Shown here: one piece after another, positions 15,486-24,221 of the stretch
How the letters are laid out: the number at the start of each line of letters is the position of its first letter
Numbering within the stretch: the stretch's first letter is position 1
Assembly (NCBI RefSeq): GCF_000496755.2
Contig: NZ_AYKS02000089.1
Span: 1-64,000, forward strand
DNA from: Serratia sp. DD3
Lineage (GTDB): Bacteria; Pseudomonadota; Gammaproteobacteria; Enterobacterales; Enterobacteriaceae
Length of the DNA: 64,000 nucleotides
Direction: 5' to 3'
The notes under the pieces: model-generated
Told to the model about the DNA's origin: nothing
The model's input: only the letters and a program-made list of their open reading frames with translations
Databases searched by the model: none
Made by a program: the position numbers and the translations under genes

Positions 15486-17624
15486 TTAACCAAGCTGCCC
15501 GTTGGCCAGGTGTTTTATCCGGCGTTTAACTTCTTCCTGCTTACCGGCGTTAAACGGCCTGGCATCCGGGCTGCCCAGGTAACCACAAACACGGCGGGTG
15601 ACCGAGACTTTTGCCGGGTCATGGTTGCCGCATTTCGGGCAGGTAAACCCTTTGCTGGTACAAGAGAACTCGCCAGTATAGCCACACTCATAGCACTCAT
15701 CGATCGGCGTATTGGTGCCGTAGTAAGGGACGCGGCTGTAGCTGTAATCCCAGACATCTTCCAACGCTTTCAGGTTGTGCTGCAGGTTCGGATATTCGCC
15801 GTAACAGATAAAGCCGCCGCTGGTCAGTGGCGGATAGGGGGCCTCAAAGTCCAGCTTGTCGTAAGGGTTGACCTTTTTCTCAACATCCAGATGGAAGCTG
15901 TTGGTGTAGTAACCTTTGTCGGTTACCCCGTCCACCACACCAAACTCACTGGTATCCAAACGGCAAAAGCGATCACACAGGTTTTCACTTGGCGTACTGT
16001 ACAGGCTAAAGCCATAACCGGTTTCCGCTTTCCAGCTATCGGTGGCGGCTTTCAGGCGTTCTACAATCGCCACGGCTTTGGCGCGTAATTGCTGGTCATC
16101 GTAAACATGTTTCCCGGCACCAAACAGGGCATTGATGGTTTCATGCACACCGATATAGCCTAATGAGATCGAAGCACGGCCATGTTTGAAGATTTCGGCG
16201 ACATTATCATCGGCGTTTAACCTGACACCACAGGCCCCTTCCATATACAGAATCGGCGCGACACGCGCTTTGGTGGCTTCCAGGCGCGCAATGCGCGTCA
16301 TCAGGGCTTTCTTGGCCAGTAACAACCGTTCATCCAGCAACTGCCAGAAACGTGATTCATCCCCCTTGGCTTCCAGGGCAATGCGCGGCAGGTTGAGGCT
16401 GATGACGCCGATATTGTTGCGGCCATCGTGAATCAGTTCGCCATTCTCTTCATAGGTACCCAGGAAGCTGCGGCAACCCATTGGCGTTTTAAATGAACCG
16501 GTGACCTGAACCACCTGGTCGTAATTAAGAATATCCGGGTACATACGCTTGCTGGCACACTCAAGCGCCAACTGCTTGATGTCGTAGTTGGGGTCACCGA
16601 ACTTGTGGTTCAAGCCGTCACGAATGGCGAAAACCAGTTTAGGGAATACCGCGGTTTTACGGTTTTTGCCCAAGCCGGCAATGCGATTTTTCAGGATCGA
16701 TTGTTGAATCAACCGCGATTCCCAACCGGTGCCCAAGCCAAAACCGAAAGTGACAAATGGTGTCTGGCCGTTGGCGGTGTGCAGCGTATTGACTTCATAC
16801 TCCAACGACTGGAAGGCGTCGTAACACTCTTTCTCGGTACGCGCCATCGCATAGCCTTCTACATCCGGGATCTGCCACTCTTGTGCCACTTTCCGGTGTT
16901 TCTCCAGGCTTTCACTGACAAAAGGAGCCAGGATTTCATCAATGCGGTTGATAGTAGTACCACCATAAATATGGCTGGCTACCTGTGCGATGATCTGAGC
17001 GGTAACCGCTGTGGCGGTGGAAATTGACTTCGGTGGTTCAATTTCGGCATTACCCATTTTGAAACCGTTCGTCAGCATGCCCTGCAGGTCGATCAACATG
17101 CAGTTGAACATCGGGAAGAATGGCGAGTAATCGAGGTCGTGGTAGTGGATCTCCCCACGTTCATGGGCCAGCACCACGTCACGTGGCAAAATATGCTGTT
17201 TGGCATAGTGTTTAGCGACAATACCTGCCAGCAGATCACGTTGGGTCGGGATTACTTTGCTGTCTTTATTGGCATTCTCGTTCAACAGCGCCAAATTACT
17301 CTGTTCAACCAGGCCACGGATCTCCTGGTTCAGTCTGCCGCGCAGTTCCCTGGCCACATCGCGGTCATGACGATATTCGATGTAAGTACGGGCCAACTGT
17401 TTGTATTGGCCTGCCATTAATTGGTTTTCAACCGCCTGCTGGATTTCATGAATATCGACACGTGACTGCTGTTCCATCTGTTGAGCGACCACTCGGGCGA
17501 CGGTAGCACAGTAGTCGTCATCGACCACTCCGGCAGCCAGCGCGGCCCGCTCAATGGCCTGCTTGATGCGTATCTCGTCAAAAGAGACCTGGCAACCGTC
17601 CCGCTTAATCACTACTGGTTTCAC
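15486..17624 (-). CDS. nrdD: Anaerobic ribonucleoside-triphosphate reductase (class III)
   Basis: A 712-residue enzyme, the same length as E. coli NrdD, reducing NTPs to dNTPs without oxygen using a glycyl radical. Visible parts: N-terminal ATP-cone (VVIKRDGCQVSFDEIRIKQA), the catalytic barrel (CRSFLGTYEENG), the zinc-binding CYECGYTGEF and CPKCG cysteines, and the C-terminal glycyl radical loop RRVCGYLGSPDARPFN. GTG 17624 is chosen because AGGAGT stands six bases before it and the product then matches the family length; an earlier ATG would add 19 residues. Two NrdR boxes and an FNR-like site precede it. Confidence 0.96.
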   Translation of the reverse strand: MKPVVIKRDGCQVSFDEIRIKQAIERAALAAGVVDDDYCATVARVVAQQMEQQSRVDIHEIQQAVENQLMAGQYKQLARTYIEYRHDRDVARELRGRLNQEIRGLVEQSNLALLNENANKDSKVIPTQRDLLAGIVAKHYAKQHILPRDVVLAHERGEIHYHDLDYSPFFPMFNCMLIDLQGMLTNGFKMGNAEIEPPKSISTATAVTAQIIAQVASHIYGGTTINRIDEILAPFVSESLEKHRKVAQEWQIPDVEGYAMARTEKECYDAFQSLEYEVNTLHTANGQTPFVTFGFGLGTGWESRLIQQSILKNRIAGLGKNRKTAVFPKLVFAIRDGLNHKFGDPNYDIKQLALECASKRMYPDILNYDQVVQVTGSFKTPMGCRSFLGTYEENGELIHDGRNNIGVISLNLPRIALEAKGDESRFWQLLDERLLLAKKALMTRIARLEATKARVAPILYMEGACGVRLNADDNVAEIFKHGRASISLGYIGVHETINALFGAGKHVYDDQQLRAKAVAIVERLKAATDSWKAETGYGFSLYSTPSENLCDRFCRLDTSEFGVVDGVTDKGYYTNSFHLDVEKKVNPYDKLDFEAPYPPLTSGGFICYGEYPNLQHNLKALEDVWDYSYSRVPYYGTNTPIDECYECGYTGEFSCTSKGFTCPKCGNHDPAKVSVTRRVCGYLGSPDARPFNAGKQEEVKRRIKHLANGQLG

Positions 17625-17721
17625 GTTGTTACTCCTGTTCCCATTGGGGAGCGTCAGCTTATCCACAGGGCAAAACCGCAAGACACAAGGGCTGCGGGAG
17701 GTGTGGATGACATTGTGGATA

Positions 17722-17768
17722 ACTACTATATATAGGTGTTTATATATTTTAGTGCACTATATATGGGT
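17722..17768 (-). promoter_or_regulatory. Pair of NrdR boxes upstream of nrdD
   Basis: ACTACTATATATAGGT (17722-17737) and TGCACTATATATGGGT (17753-17768) match the NrdR consensus acaCwATATaTwGtgt. Their spacing of 31 bases puts both on the same DNA face, as in other NrdR-controlled operons. Confidence 0.8.
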
Positions 17769-17922
17769 GTGTTGTGTTTTTTGTTGATGTAGGGCAAGGA
17801 ATTTGGGAGAGAGTTTGAACGCTGTACAGCGGTACATTTCAGTAACAAGGGTAGCCCTTGCTATCAGGGGGACTGCATCTTATTGTTGCCAGATTGTCAA
17901 AACGTAAAGAAATCACCAAAGC

Positions 17923-17936
17923 GTGATTTAGATCAC
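17923..17936 (-). promoter_or_regulatory. FNR-like site upstream of nrdD
   Basis: GTGATTTAGATCAC is a near match to the FNR consensus TTGAT-N4-ATCAA. FNR activation of nrdDG is known in E. coli. The site could also be read as a weak CRP site. Confidence 0.5.
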
Positions 17937-18063
17937 TTTAAGCCTCCAAAGAGAGAGCTGGGCAAGCGAAATAGGCGGTCAATAAGGCGCTGTCTATAGC
18001 GACCTGAACCGTTGAGTCAAAATGGCTGTGGATCTCTCCTGTCGCAAACAATACGAGTATTTA

Positions 18064-18095
18064 CCCCAGCAACTCGGCTAACCAAGTTACTGGGG
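18064..18095. terminator. Possible transcript-end hairpin downstream of the GH3 gene
   Basis: CCCCAG (18064-18069) pairs with CTGGGG (18090-18095), and AACT with AGTT inside it. It lies 30 bases past the GH3 stop codon on the minus strand. No T tract follows, so termination is uncertain. The other 400 bases up to nrdD hold only the NrdR and FNR-like sites. Confidence 0.4.
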
Positions 18096-18122
18096 CTTGG
18101 TGGTGTGACAGCCTGGCTAGGG

Positions 18123-20156
18123 TTACAAAATACCCGCACCAATAGGGAACAGTGGGTTGGCAGAGTCATGCGGCACATCTTCTTTCTGTTCCAGCACCGC
18201 TTGCCAACTGGAGGGCAACTCGAAGGGTAATTTACCCTGTGCCTTGCTCTTACCAGTAATAACATCCAGCACGGCTTGGTCGGAAGCACCGAAGTTAGCC
18301 AGCAGCACATCCGTTTTATCGACGATATTGGTCAGGATGGCTGGGCGATCAAGGTAAACGGAAATCACCGTTGGAATATTGTGTGCCTTCACCCGTTTGA
18401 TAAGCTGGTAGTCCTCACTGCCGCTATAAGTTCCGGTTTTCTTATCCAGCACCACGGTATCGGCATCGTCAAAGCCCAATTGCCCAAAGTTGACCAGTAC
18501 ACCAAAGGGGTAGTGGGGATCGTTTTGATGGGGAGTATCTACCCGCAGGATAGCGATTTCAGCTTCTTCTGGTGTAGCAACCACTTCCATACCATATTGT
18601 GCCGCCACGCTGGCATTAACGTTATGCAGGAACACCTTCTTACCGCTCAACGCTAAGGGTAACAGGGTACGGTTATTCTGCAGCAGGATCTGCGAACGGC
18701 GCTGTGCGTCATCCCCTTTTTGTTGGAATTCACGGTTGCCGACAATTTTCACCGCCTGAGCTTCATTGACGTAGGGTTTCTCAAACAGCCCCAGTTCAAA
18801 TTTTTGCTGCAAAATACGCGTGACTGAAGCGTCGATAGTCGCCACCGGTATTTGTTGCTCGTTGATGGCGGCGATCAGATCGCTGGAGTCGGTGGTTCCG
18901 CCGAACTGGTCGATGCCGGCCTCAACCGCTTTCACCACCCGTTCTTGACGCGTGAGGTTTTCAACTCCCCATGGCATCCCGATGCCAGCGGCCCAAGGTG
19001 AAACACCAGCCGCGATATCGGCATCGCTGATACCAGTGATACATTTGCCTTCGCAGCTTTCCAAAATACCCCAGTCGCTTAACACCACACCGGTGAAACC
19101 AAAGCGGCCACGCAATATTTCGCTCAATACCAGTTTGTTAAAGCCAAAACCGACCTCCTCAACCAGTTGCTCCTTGTACCACAAATTGATTGGCTGACCG
19201 TAATAAGGCATCACCGAAGCGACCTTGGCGGCAAATGCACCTTCAAACGGCACCAAGTGGTATTCCAGGTTTTCCCCCGGGTAGACCTGCTGTTTACCAA
19301 AGGCGTTGTGCGGATCCAGCCCATTCAACTGAGGGCCACCCCCGGCAAAATGTTTGACTACCGTGATAACACTATTCGGGGTCAAGCCTTTGTCGCCATT
19401 CTGGAAGCCTTCGATATAGGCTTGCACCAAACGTTTGGCCAGTTGGTTATCTTCACCAAAGGTGCCATTGATGCGCCCCCAGCGTGGTTCGGTAGACAGG
19501 TCGGCCTGCGGTGACAATGCCATATGGATCCCGACAGCCCGATATTCCTGGCGTGCGATATCACCAAAAGTTTTGACCAGAGCAGTATCATCTATTGCTG
19601 CCAGGCCAAGGGGTTCTGGCCATTGTGAGAAGCTCCCCGCTGCAATACTGGTCGCGTTGGGGTCATTAACAAAGTGGTTGCGCGGGTCGGTACTGATGGT
19701 TAGGGGAATACCCAGGCGGGTTTTCTCGGCCATTTCCTGTAATGCGTTGTTATCAGCAGAAATAAACTGGGGGTTGCCGGCCATACGGGTAATAAAGGTG
19801 TTGGCGAGGCGTTGATTAATGTCTTCTTCGGTCGCACTGAGATCGACACGCCCGGCGTTATCAAGGGCGATGGTACCGTGCATCATGGCTCCGGCTTTTT
19901 CTTCCACGCTCATGCGGGTGGTCAGGTCGTGAGCTCGGGTGGCACTGTCGAGACGCCAGTCTTCATAAGGGTCGAGCTGACCATTTTTATTCATATCTTT
20001 AAATTTCAGCGTACCGACAGTAATAATTGGAATATTCCGACTTTCCAATTCTGCCTGAGAGCTTGGCGCCACGTAAGAATCATTATTATCACACCCGGCT
20101 AAGCTGGCCGCTAACAACCCACTGAATATCAGTATCGGCTTTCTTTTAAAACGCAT
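18123..20156 (-). CDS. Glycoside hydrolase family 3 lipoprotein (beta-glucosidase-like)
   Basis: A 677-residue exported glycosidase. The N-terminus is a lipoprotein signal (MRFKRKPILIFSGLLAASLAGC, cysteine in a lipobox) with Asp after the cysteine, which in enterics favours retention in the inner membrane. The GH3 (beta/alpha)8 domain shows WGRINGTFGED, VVKHFAGGG and the nucleophile segment GVVLSDWG; a C-terminal GH3 sandwich domain with LLQNNRTLLPL follows. It probably releases glucose or related sugars from oligosaccharides in the periplasm. It is single-gene, with a long 627-base upstream region. Confidence 0.87.
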   Translation of the reverse strand: MRFKRKPILIFSGLLAASLAGCDNNDSYVAPSSQAELESRNIPIITVGTLKFKDMNKNGQLDPYEDWRLDSATRAHDLTTRMSVEEKAGAMMHGTIALDNAGRVDLSATEEDINQRLANTFITRMAGNPQFISADNNALQEMAEKTRLGIPLTISTDPRNHFVNDPNATSIAAGSFSQWPEPLGLAAIDDTALVKTFGDIARQEYRAVGIHMALSPQADLSTEPRWGRINGTFGEDNQLAKRLVQAYIEGFQNGDKGLTPNSVITVVKHFAGGGPQLNGLDPHNAFGKQQVYPGENLEYHLVPFEGAFAAKVASVMPYYGQPINLWYKEQLVEEVGFGFNKLVLSEILRGRFGFTGVVLSDWGILESCEGKCITGISDADIAAGVSPWAAGIGMPWGVENLTRQERVVKAVEAGIDQFGGTTDSSDLIAAINEQQIPVATIDASVTRILQQKFELGLFEKPYVNEAQAVKIVGNREFQQKGDDAQRRSQILLQNNRTLLPLALSGKKVFLHNVNASVAAQYGMEVVATPEEAEIAILRVDTPHQNDPHYPFGVLVNFGQLGFDDADTVVLDKKTGTYSGSEDYQLIKRVKAHNIPTVISVYLDRPAILTNIVDKTDVLLANFGASDQAVLDVITGKSKAQGKLPFELPSSWQAVLEQKEDVPHDSANPLFPIGAGIL

Positions 20157-20783
20157 AAAGAAAACTCCATATCGTGATACCGGTGATCCTTCAAGGTGCA
20201 GAATGATTGGCTAAACGGCTTGTTCACGCCCCGTCATTGGGGTAATAATTTCGAGACGCTTTACTGAATTGCCACTGACCTACGTCCTGAAGTCACTTAG
20301 GTAACAGGTAAAATAAATTATAGATGAAACGAACTTTCAGTAACCTGGTTTTTATCACTATTTTCAATTGGTTGGTTTTATATTTTTTTATTAATCATTA
20401 CATATTATTCTTGCCGCATAAAGTAAATGCATGACCAATTTGAGACTCTCTTCACACTTTAGCCTGAATAATTGATCTGATGCGAAGAAAATATTTTTTG
20501 GTACCGCGCTATGTGGGTTGTAAAACCCTATTTTTGCGTAGTGAGGTCTAAATTTGGTGAGGTAAAGGATTAATCCCAAGACAATTTTATCAGGCTTCTG
20601 AGAATCACTATTCAAAGGGTGATGATGAGAAATGATAGGGCGGGAAAGGGTCGGTTGATATGAGAGGCGTTATTCTCTTTCAGGGGCGGAGCCTATTTTT
20701 TATTGGGTGATTTCTGTACGGGAAATATCTCTGCCGGTTGAAAGGTGGCGGGGGCGTCACCATTTAATACCTAGCAAGTATAA
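20157..20783. other. Non-coding region between the GH3 gene and the tandem paralogue array
   Basis: An AT-rich stretch that must hold the GH3 promoter on its left side and the 3' end of the paralogue array on its right. A 74-codon minus frame (20391-20615) has no ribosome binding site and no recognisable features. I see no RNA gene or insertion element. Confidence 0.4.
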
Positions 20784-21305
20784 TTATTTGTTATGTTTGG
20801 CATTTAACTTATCAAGATGCTGCTGAAAACCAGCCTGCATGGGAATAAGTTTATTCTGAAGTAATAACATTTCTTTAATATCTTGTTCCGAAAGTTTATC
20901 TGGATGATTAAGGTATTTGGTGATTTTGCTCGATAATTCATTTATCGTAATGAATTCCTCTTTAATTTCTTGTATTTCTTTGCTTTTAACTTGCCAATTA
21001 ATCAGTTGTTCATTGGTTTTTTCAAAATTGGATATCATATTTTCAAATGCTTTTTCTTTCGTTTCTTTATTAGGGCTACTCATTGCGTTCCATAACTCGT
21101 CTGGCAACTTTTTCGTGAAGGTGTCGGATTTTTTAATAATATCATTCAAAGCAGTTAAATCTGCTTTAATGTCTGGCGTGTTATCTGCTGATAACGTTTC
21201 TTGCTTTGTTGATGCGTTACCCTCGGAAAAACTTGCTGAATGAACAGTATGACTTAATAATGCCAAGAGTGCTGTAGCACAGATAGCAGTGATTAGCTTT
21301 CTCAT
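20784..21305 (-). CDS. Exported helical protein of unknown function, tandem paralogue 1
   Basis: A 173-residue protein with a cleavable signal peptide (MRKLITAICATALLALLSHT, cleavage near HSA-SF). The mature part is charged and helical. It shares with its three neighbours the blocks ETLSAD..DIK.DL..L, KSKEIQEIK near the middle, and a C-terminal KLNAKHNK. ATG 21305 is preceded by AAGGAG; a start six codons upstream is unlikely. I do not recognise the family. The lipobox cysteine of paralogue 4 is absent. Its gene is the last of the array in the direction of transcription. Confidence 0.7.
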   Translation of the reverse strand: MRKLITAICATALLALLSHTVHSASFSEGNASTKQETLSADNTPDIKADLTALNDIIKKSDTFTKKLPDELWNAMSSPNKETKEKAFENMISNFEKTNEQLINWQVKSKEIQEIKEEFITINELSSKITKYLNHPDKLSEQDIKEMLLLQNKLIPMQAGFQQHLDKLNAKHNK

Positions 21306-21339
21306 TATTTCTCCTTGAAACATATTATTCTGTTTTGCT

Positions 21340-21420
21340 TATACACAAAATAATTCGAGTTGCATGTAGGCGGCTAGCACGCAGCTAACATCTAAGCAGC
21401 TTGAAGGATAACGAGTATAT
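21340..21420 (-). repeat. Short ERIC-like element between paralogues 1 and 2
   Basis: On the minus strand the ends read TATACTCGTTATCCTTCAAG and TGCAACTCGAATTATTTT, followed by TGTATA. These match the ends of the 140-base element at 27425-27564, with a much shorter middle. It occupies almost the whole 120-base gap between the two genes. Confidence 0.6.
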
Positions 21421-21425
21421 TCATA

Positions 21426-22256
21426 CTAATAAAAATCTTTAATACAGGCAACTGTAGGTACTTCTTGCATGTATTCTGTATTTAATTTATCAAGTTTGTT
21501 ATAACATAAAGTCGTAATCCAACGGAATCTTGCCTTATGTGAACGCATGTTTTCCATTCCCGCTTCAGAAAGCTTATCTCGGTTTTTATAATATTCATTA
21601 AGCTTGATTGCCATTTTATTCAGGGTGACGACATCATCTCTCATATCCTGTATTTTCTTGCTTTTTATATTTAGGTTAACAAACTTGTTGTTATTTTCTT
21701 TAAAGCCAGATGTCATTATTTCAAAAAACTTTCTTTCTGCCTCTTTATCATTTTCAAACAATGCATGGCTATGCTCTTTCAGTAAATTTTCTGTTTTGGT
21801 ATAGGATGTATTAAGCATTTTGTTCAAAGAAACCAAGTCATCTTTGATGTCTACAGGGTTATCCGGTAATAAATTTTCTTGTTTTTTGGCGGGGGGGCTA
21901 TCTACATGCATTCTTATTTCTTGTATCTCTTGACTTTTAACCGTCAGAGCCTTAAATAGGTTGGTGAGTTCTAAAACGTTAGATTTAATTTTATCAGATG
22001 CTTTAATCATTCCATCTGTATCTTCTTTTTTTCCGGCTTCTGATAATTCACTTTGTATTTTAGCTACATCACTATTATGTGCTTTCATAAGAGTGTTTAA
22101 AGAAATTAAATCTGTTTTAATGTCTAACTTGTGATCTGCGGATAGGGTTTCTGGTTTTACTGAAAAGTTACCCTCTGAACTGCTTGCTGAGTTTGCGGTA
22201 TTGCCCAATGAGGCCAAGAGAAATACAGTAAGAATAATGCTTGTTACTTTTTTCAT
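21426..22256 (-). CDS. Exported helical protein, tandem paralogue 2, internally duplicated
   Basis: A 276-residue protein with a signal peptide (ILTVFLLASLGNTANSA then SSSEGNF). It contains two copies of the paralogue unit. Residues about 28-118 are nearly the same as paralogue 3 (LMKAHNSDVAKI, SELSEAGKKED, KALTVKSQEIQEIRM). From about 125 a second unit begins (QENLLPDNPVDIKDDLVSLN, then LNIKSKKIQDMRDDV) and ends in KLNTEY plus a longer unique tail with one cysteine. This is a fusion of two neighbouring paralogues. AAGGGA precedes the ATG. Function unknown. Confidence 0.7.
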   Translation of the reverse strand: MKKVTSIILTVFLLASLGNTANSASSSEGNFSVKPETLSADHKLDIKTDLISLNTLMKAHNSDVAKIQSELSEAGKKEDTDGMIKASDKIKSNVLELTNLFKALTVKSQEIQEIRMHVDSPPAKKQENLLPDNPVDIKDDLVSLNKMLNTSYTKTENLLKEHSHALFENDKEAERKFFEIMTSGFKENNNKFVNLNIKSKKIQDMRDDVVTLNKMAIKLNEYYKNRDKLSEAGMENMRSHKARFRWITTLCYNKLDKLNTEYMQEVPTVACIKDFY

Positions 22257-22466
22257 TTTTTATCCCTTAAAAATAAGTCACATAGTATAAAAATAGCACC
22301 ACGCAAACCGATGTACTGAAAGCAGGATATATTCCTTATACTGCAAGTCGTGCGTTACTCGCCTCTTCCCTGAGGCTCTTCCAACAGCCCAATGCAAGCG
22401 TTGTGTTTTGTCTTATCACTTTATTGGACTTGGGTATAAAAATACATTCCCAGTAATTAGAGTAAT

Positions 22467-23012
22467 TTATTGAATATTGTATTCTTTATTCAATTTGCTC
22501 AGTTTTTCCCCATATATCTTCATTAGGGTGACAGATTTTTCCTGAAGAGAATTCATTTGTTGAACCTCACTTTCAGAAAGGGATTGCCCTTTTTTATTAA
22601 GTTCAATATTCTTTTTAACGAAATCCAATAATATAATTCCGATATCATTGCTTGTAACTATGTCCATTCTGATATCTTGTAATTCTTGGCTTTTAATGGT
22701 CAGCGCTTTCAATTGGTTGGTGAGTTCTATAACGCTGAATTTAACTTTATCAAATGCTTTAATCATCCCATCAGCATCTTCTTTTTTTCCAGCTTCTGAT
22801 AATTCACTTTTTATTTTAGCTACATCACTATTATGTGCTTTCATAAGGCGACTTAAATCAGTTAAATCTGACTTAATGTCCGCTTTGTTATCTGATGATA
22901 ATGTTTCTTGCGTTGCTGAAAAGTTACCACCTGAACTACTTGCTGAATTTGCTGTATTACCCAATGATACTAGGAGCAATGCAGAAATAATAATAGCTGT
23001 TAATTTTTTCAT
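22467..23012 (-). CDS. Exported helical protein of unknown function, tandem paralogue 3
   Basis: A 181-residue protein; ATG 23012 with AGGAAG upstream is chosen over an extended start. The signal peptide is MKKLTAIIISALLLVSLGNT, cleaved near NSA-SSS, and has no lipobox cysteine. The mature protein shows ETLSSDNKADIKSDLTDLS, LMKAHNSDVAKIKSELSEAG, KALTIKSQELQDIRMDI and a C-terminal KLNKEYNIQ. It is the closest relative of the first half of paralogue 2. Confidence 0.7.
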   Translation of the reverse strand: MKKLTAIIISALLLVSLGNTANSASSSGGNFSATQETLSSDNKADIKSDLTDLSRLMKAHNSDVAKIKSELSEAGKKEDADGMIKAFDKVKFSVIELTNQLKALTIKSQELQDIRMDIVTSNDIGIILLDFVKKNIELNKKGQSLSESEVQQMNSLQEKSVTLMKIYGEKLSKLNKEYNIQ

Positions 23013-23321
23013 CTGTCTTCCTTCACATTTAAAATTAGCTTTCAAGTATATAAATAGACTAAACAATCACTAAAGCTGATGAACTGGAAAGAGAGGGGTT
23101 CTATATATCAGGAAATCCCATATCACCAAATTAAATCAAGGTGTTAGATTGCGGTACGACTAGCGCGCTAAATTTAATACTGCCTCTCTTTCACTTGCCG
23201 TACTGCAACGCACATCTATTTTGTGAGTTAGTTATCTCCAGAGCTTTACCCTGCGGAGCAGGGTAAAGGCTGTTCAAAATGCACCGAATTTTTTCAGGTA
23301 ATAGAATTGGTTAGAGCAGTA

Positions 23322-23855
23322 TCACTTATTATGCTCTGCATTTAACTTATCAAGTTTCTGCCCATAATCTGCCTGCATGGCAACAGATTGTTTTTGCAGC
23401 AACATCATTTGTTTTTTATCGTCTTCGGAAAGGTCGGGGCCTTTCTTGGCCAGCTCAATAAGGTCAGCCGCTATTTTATTACCGGCATAGATTTTTACTC
23501 TGATGTCTTGTACTTCTTTACTTTTTACCGTTAAAGCGAGCAGCTGTTCATTGGTTTTTTCAATATGAGATTTGCCAGTTTCATACGCTTTCTTAAGTGC
23601 ATCAAGATCTTGATTTTTCGCAGCATTGACAAGATCTTCCCGTAATTTATCTGCGGCGCTGTTGGATTCATTCATAATGCTATTTAGAGCATCTAAATCT
23701 GACTTAATGTCCGCTTTGTTATCTGATGATAGGGTTTCTGGCTTGGCGGCAATATTACCACCTGAACTGCTTGCTGAGCTTGCCGCGTTTTTATCATCAC
23801 AACCCACTAATGCCAGAAGTACTGTAGCAAAAATAATTCCTGTTACCTTTTTCAT
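23322..23855 (-). CDS. Lipoprotein of unknown function, tandem paralogue 4
   Basis: A 177-residue protein whose signal peptide ends in a lipobox (LLALVGC, then DDKNAASSASSSGGN). It is the only one of the four paralogues that keeps the lipidation cysteine, so it looks closest to the ancestral form; Asp at +2 suggests inner-membrane retention. The mature part has ETLSSDNKADIKSDLDALN, LTVKSKEVQDIRVKI and the C-terminal KLDKLNAEHNK and is predicted to be helical. AAGGGA precedes ATG 23855. It is first in the array in the direction of transcription. Confidence 0.73.
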   Translation of the reverse strand: MKKVTGIIFATVLLALVGCDDKNAASSASSSGGNIAAKPETLSSDNKADIKSDLDALNSIMNESNSAADKLREDLVNAAKNQDLDALKKAYETGKSHIEKTNEQLLALTVKSKEVQDIRVKIYAGNKIAADLIELAKKGPDLSEDDKKQMMLLQKQSVAMQADYGQKLDKLNAEHNK

Positions 23856-24149
23856 CTATTATCCCTTAAAAATAAGTCATATAACGTAAAATTTTACCCT
23901 ACAAGCCAAAAACTGAGGCAGTTGAGAATTATAACGCTATATTTAGGAAAGTTCTAATTTCATTGATCTGAAAGAGGGGGGATGAAATCAAGGTGATGGG
24001 TCTTGGTAGTTACAAGTTTATCTGTTTTTATTCATAATTACAGGATATAAGCGCGGTTGAAATCGGTTTCTTGCATTTTTCGACCGAATTAATAAATCAC
24101 GTGGCAAGTTCTGATATTCCCTGGCGTGGAGTTTGAACGCGACTATAAT
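23856..24149. other. Non-coding region upstream of the paralogue array
   Basis: AT-rich sequence expected to contain the promoter of paralogue 4. No reading frame, RNA or repeat stands out; a treC-proximal hairpin follows at 24150-24181. Confidence 0.4.
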
Positions 24150-24181
24150 CGTGACTTGCCTCAGGTAAGAGGCGAGTCACG
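24150..24181. terminator. Hairpin downstream of treC
   Basis: CGTGACTTGCCTC (24150-24162) and GAGGCGAGTCACG (24169-24181) form a 13-pair stem with one G-U pair and a six-base loop, 40 bases past the treC stop. There is no T run on either side, so it may be a mRNA-stabilising or Rho-assisted end rather than an intrinsic terminator. Confidence 0.5.
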
Positions 24182-24221
24182 ACACAAATGATTCCTGCGG
24201 TAATATATTGAATTAAAAGCC

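Noticed and set aside
15510..17735. Long plus-strand frames opposite nrdD
   Set aside because: Antisense to a strongly conserved enzyme; the amino acid composition is what the complementary strand of nrdD gives.
20391..20615. A 74-codon minus-strand frame in the gap before the paralogue array
   Set aside because: No ribosome binding site, no homology that I recognise and AT-rich non-coding character.
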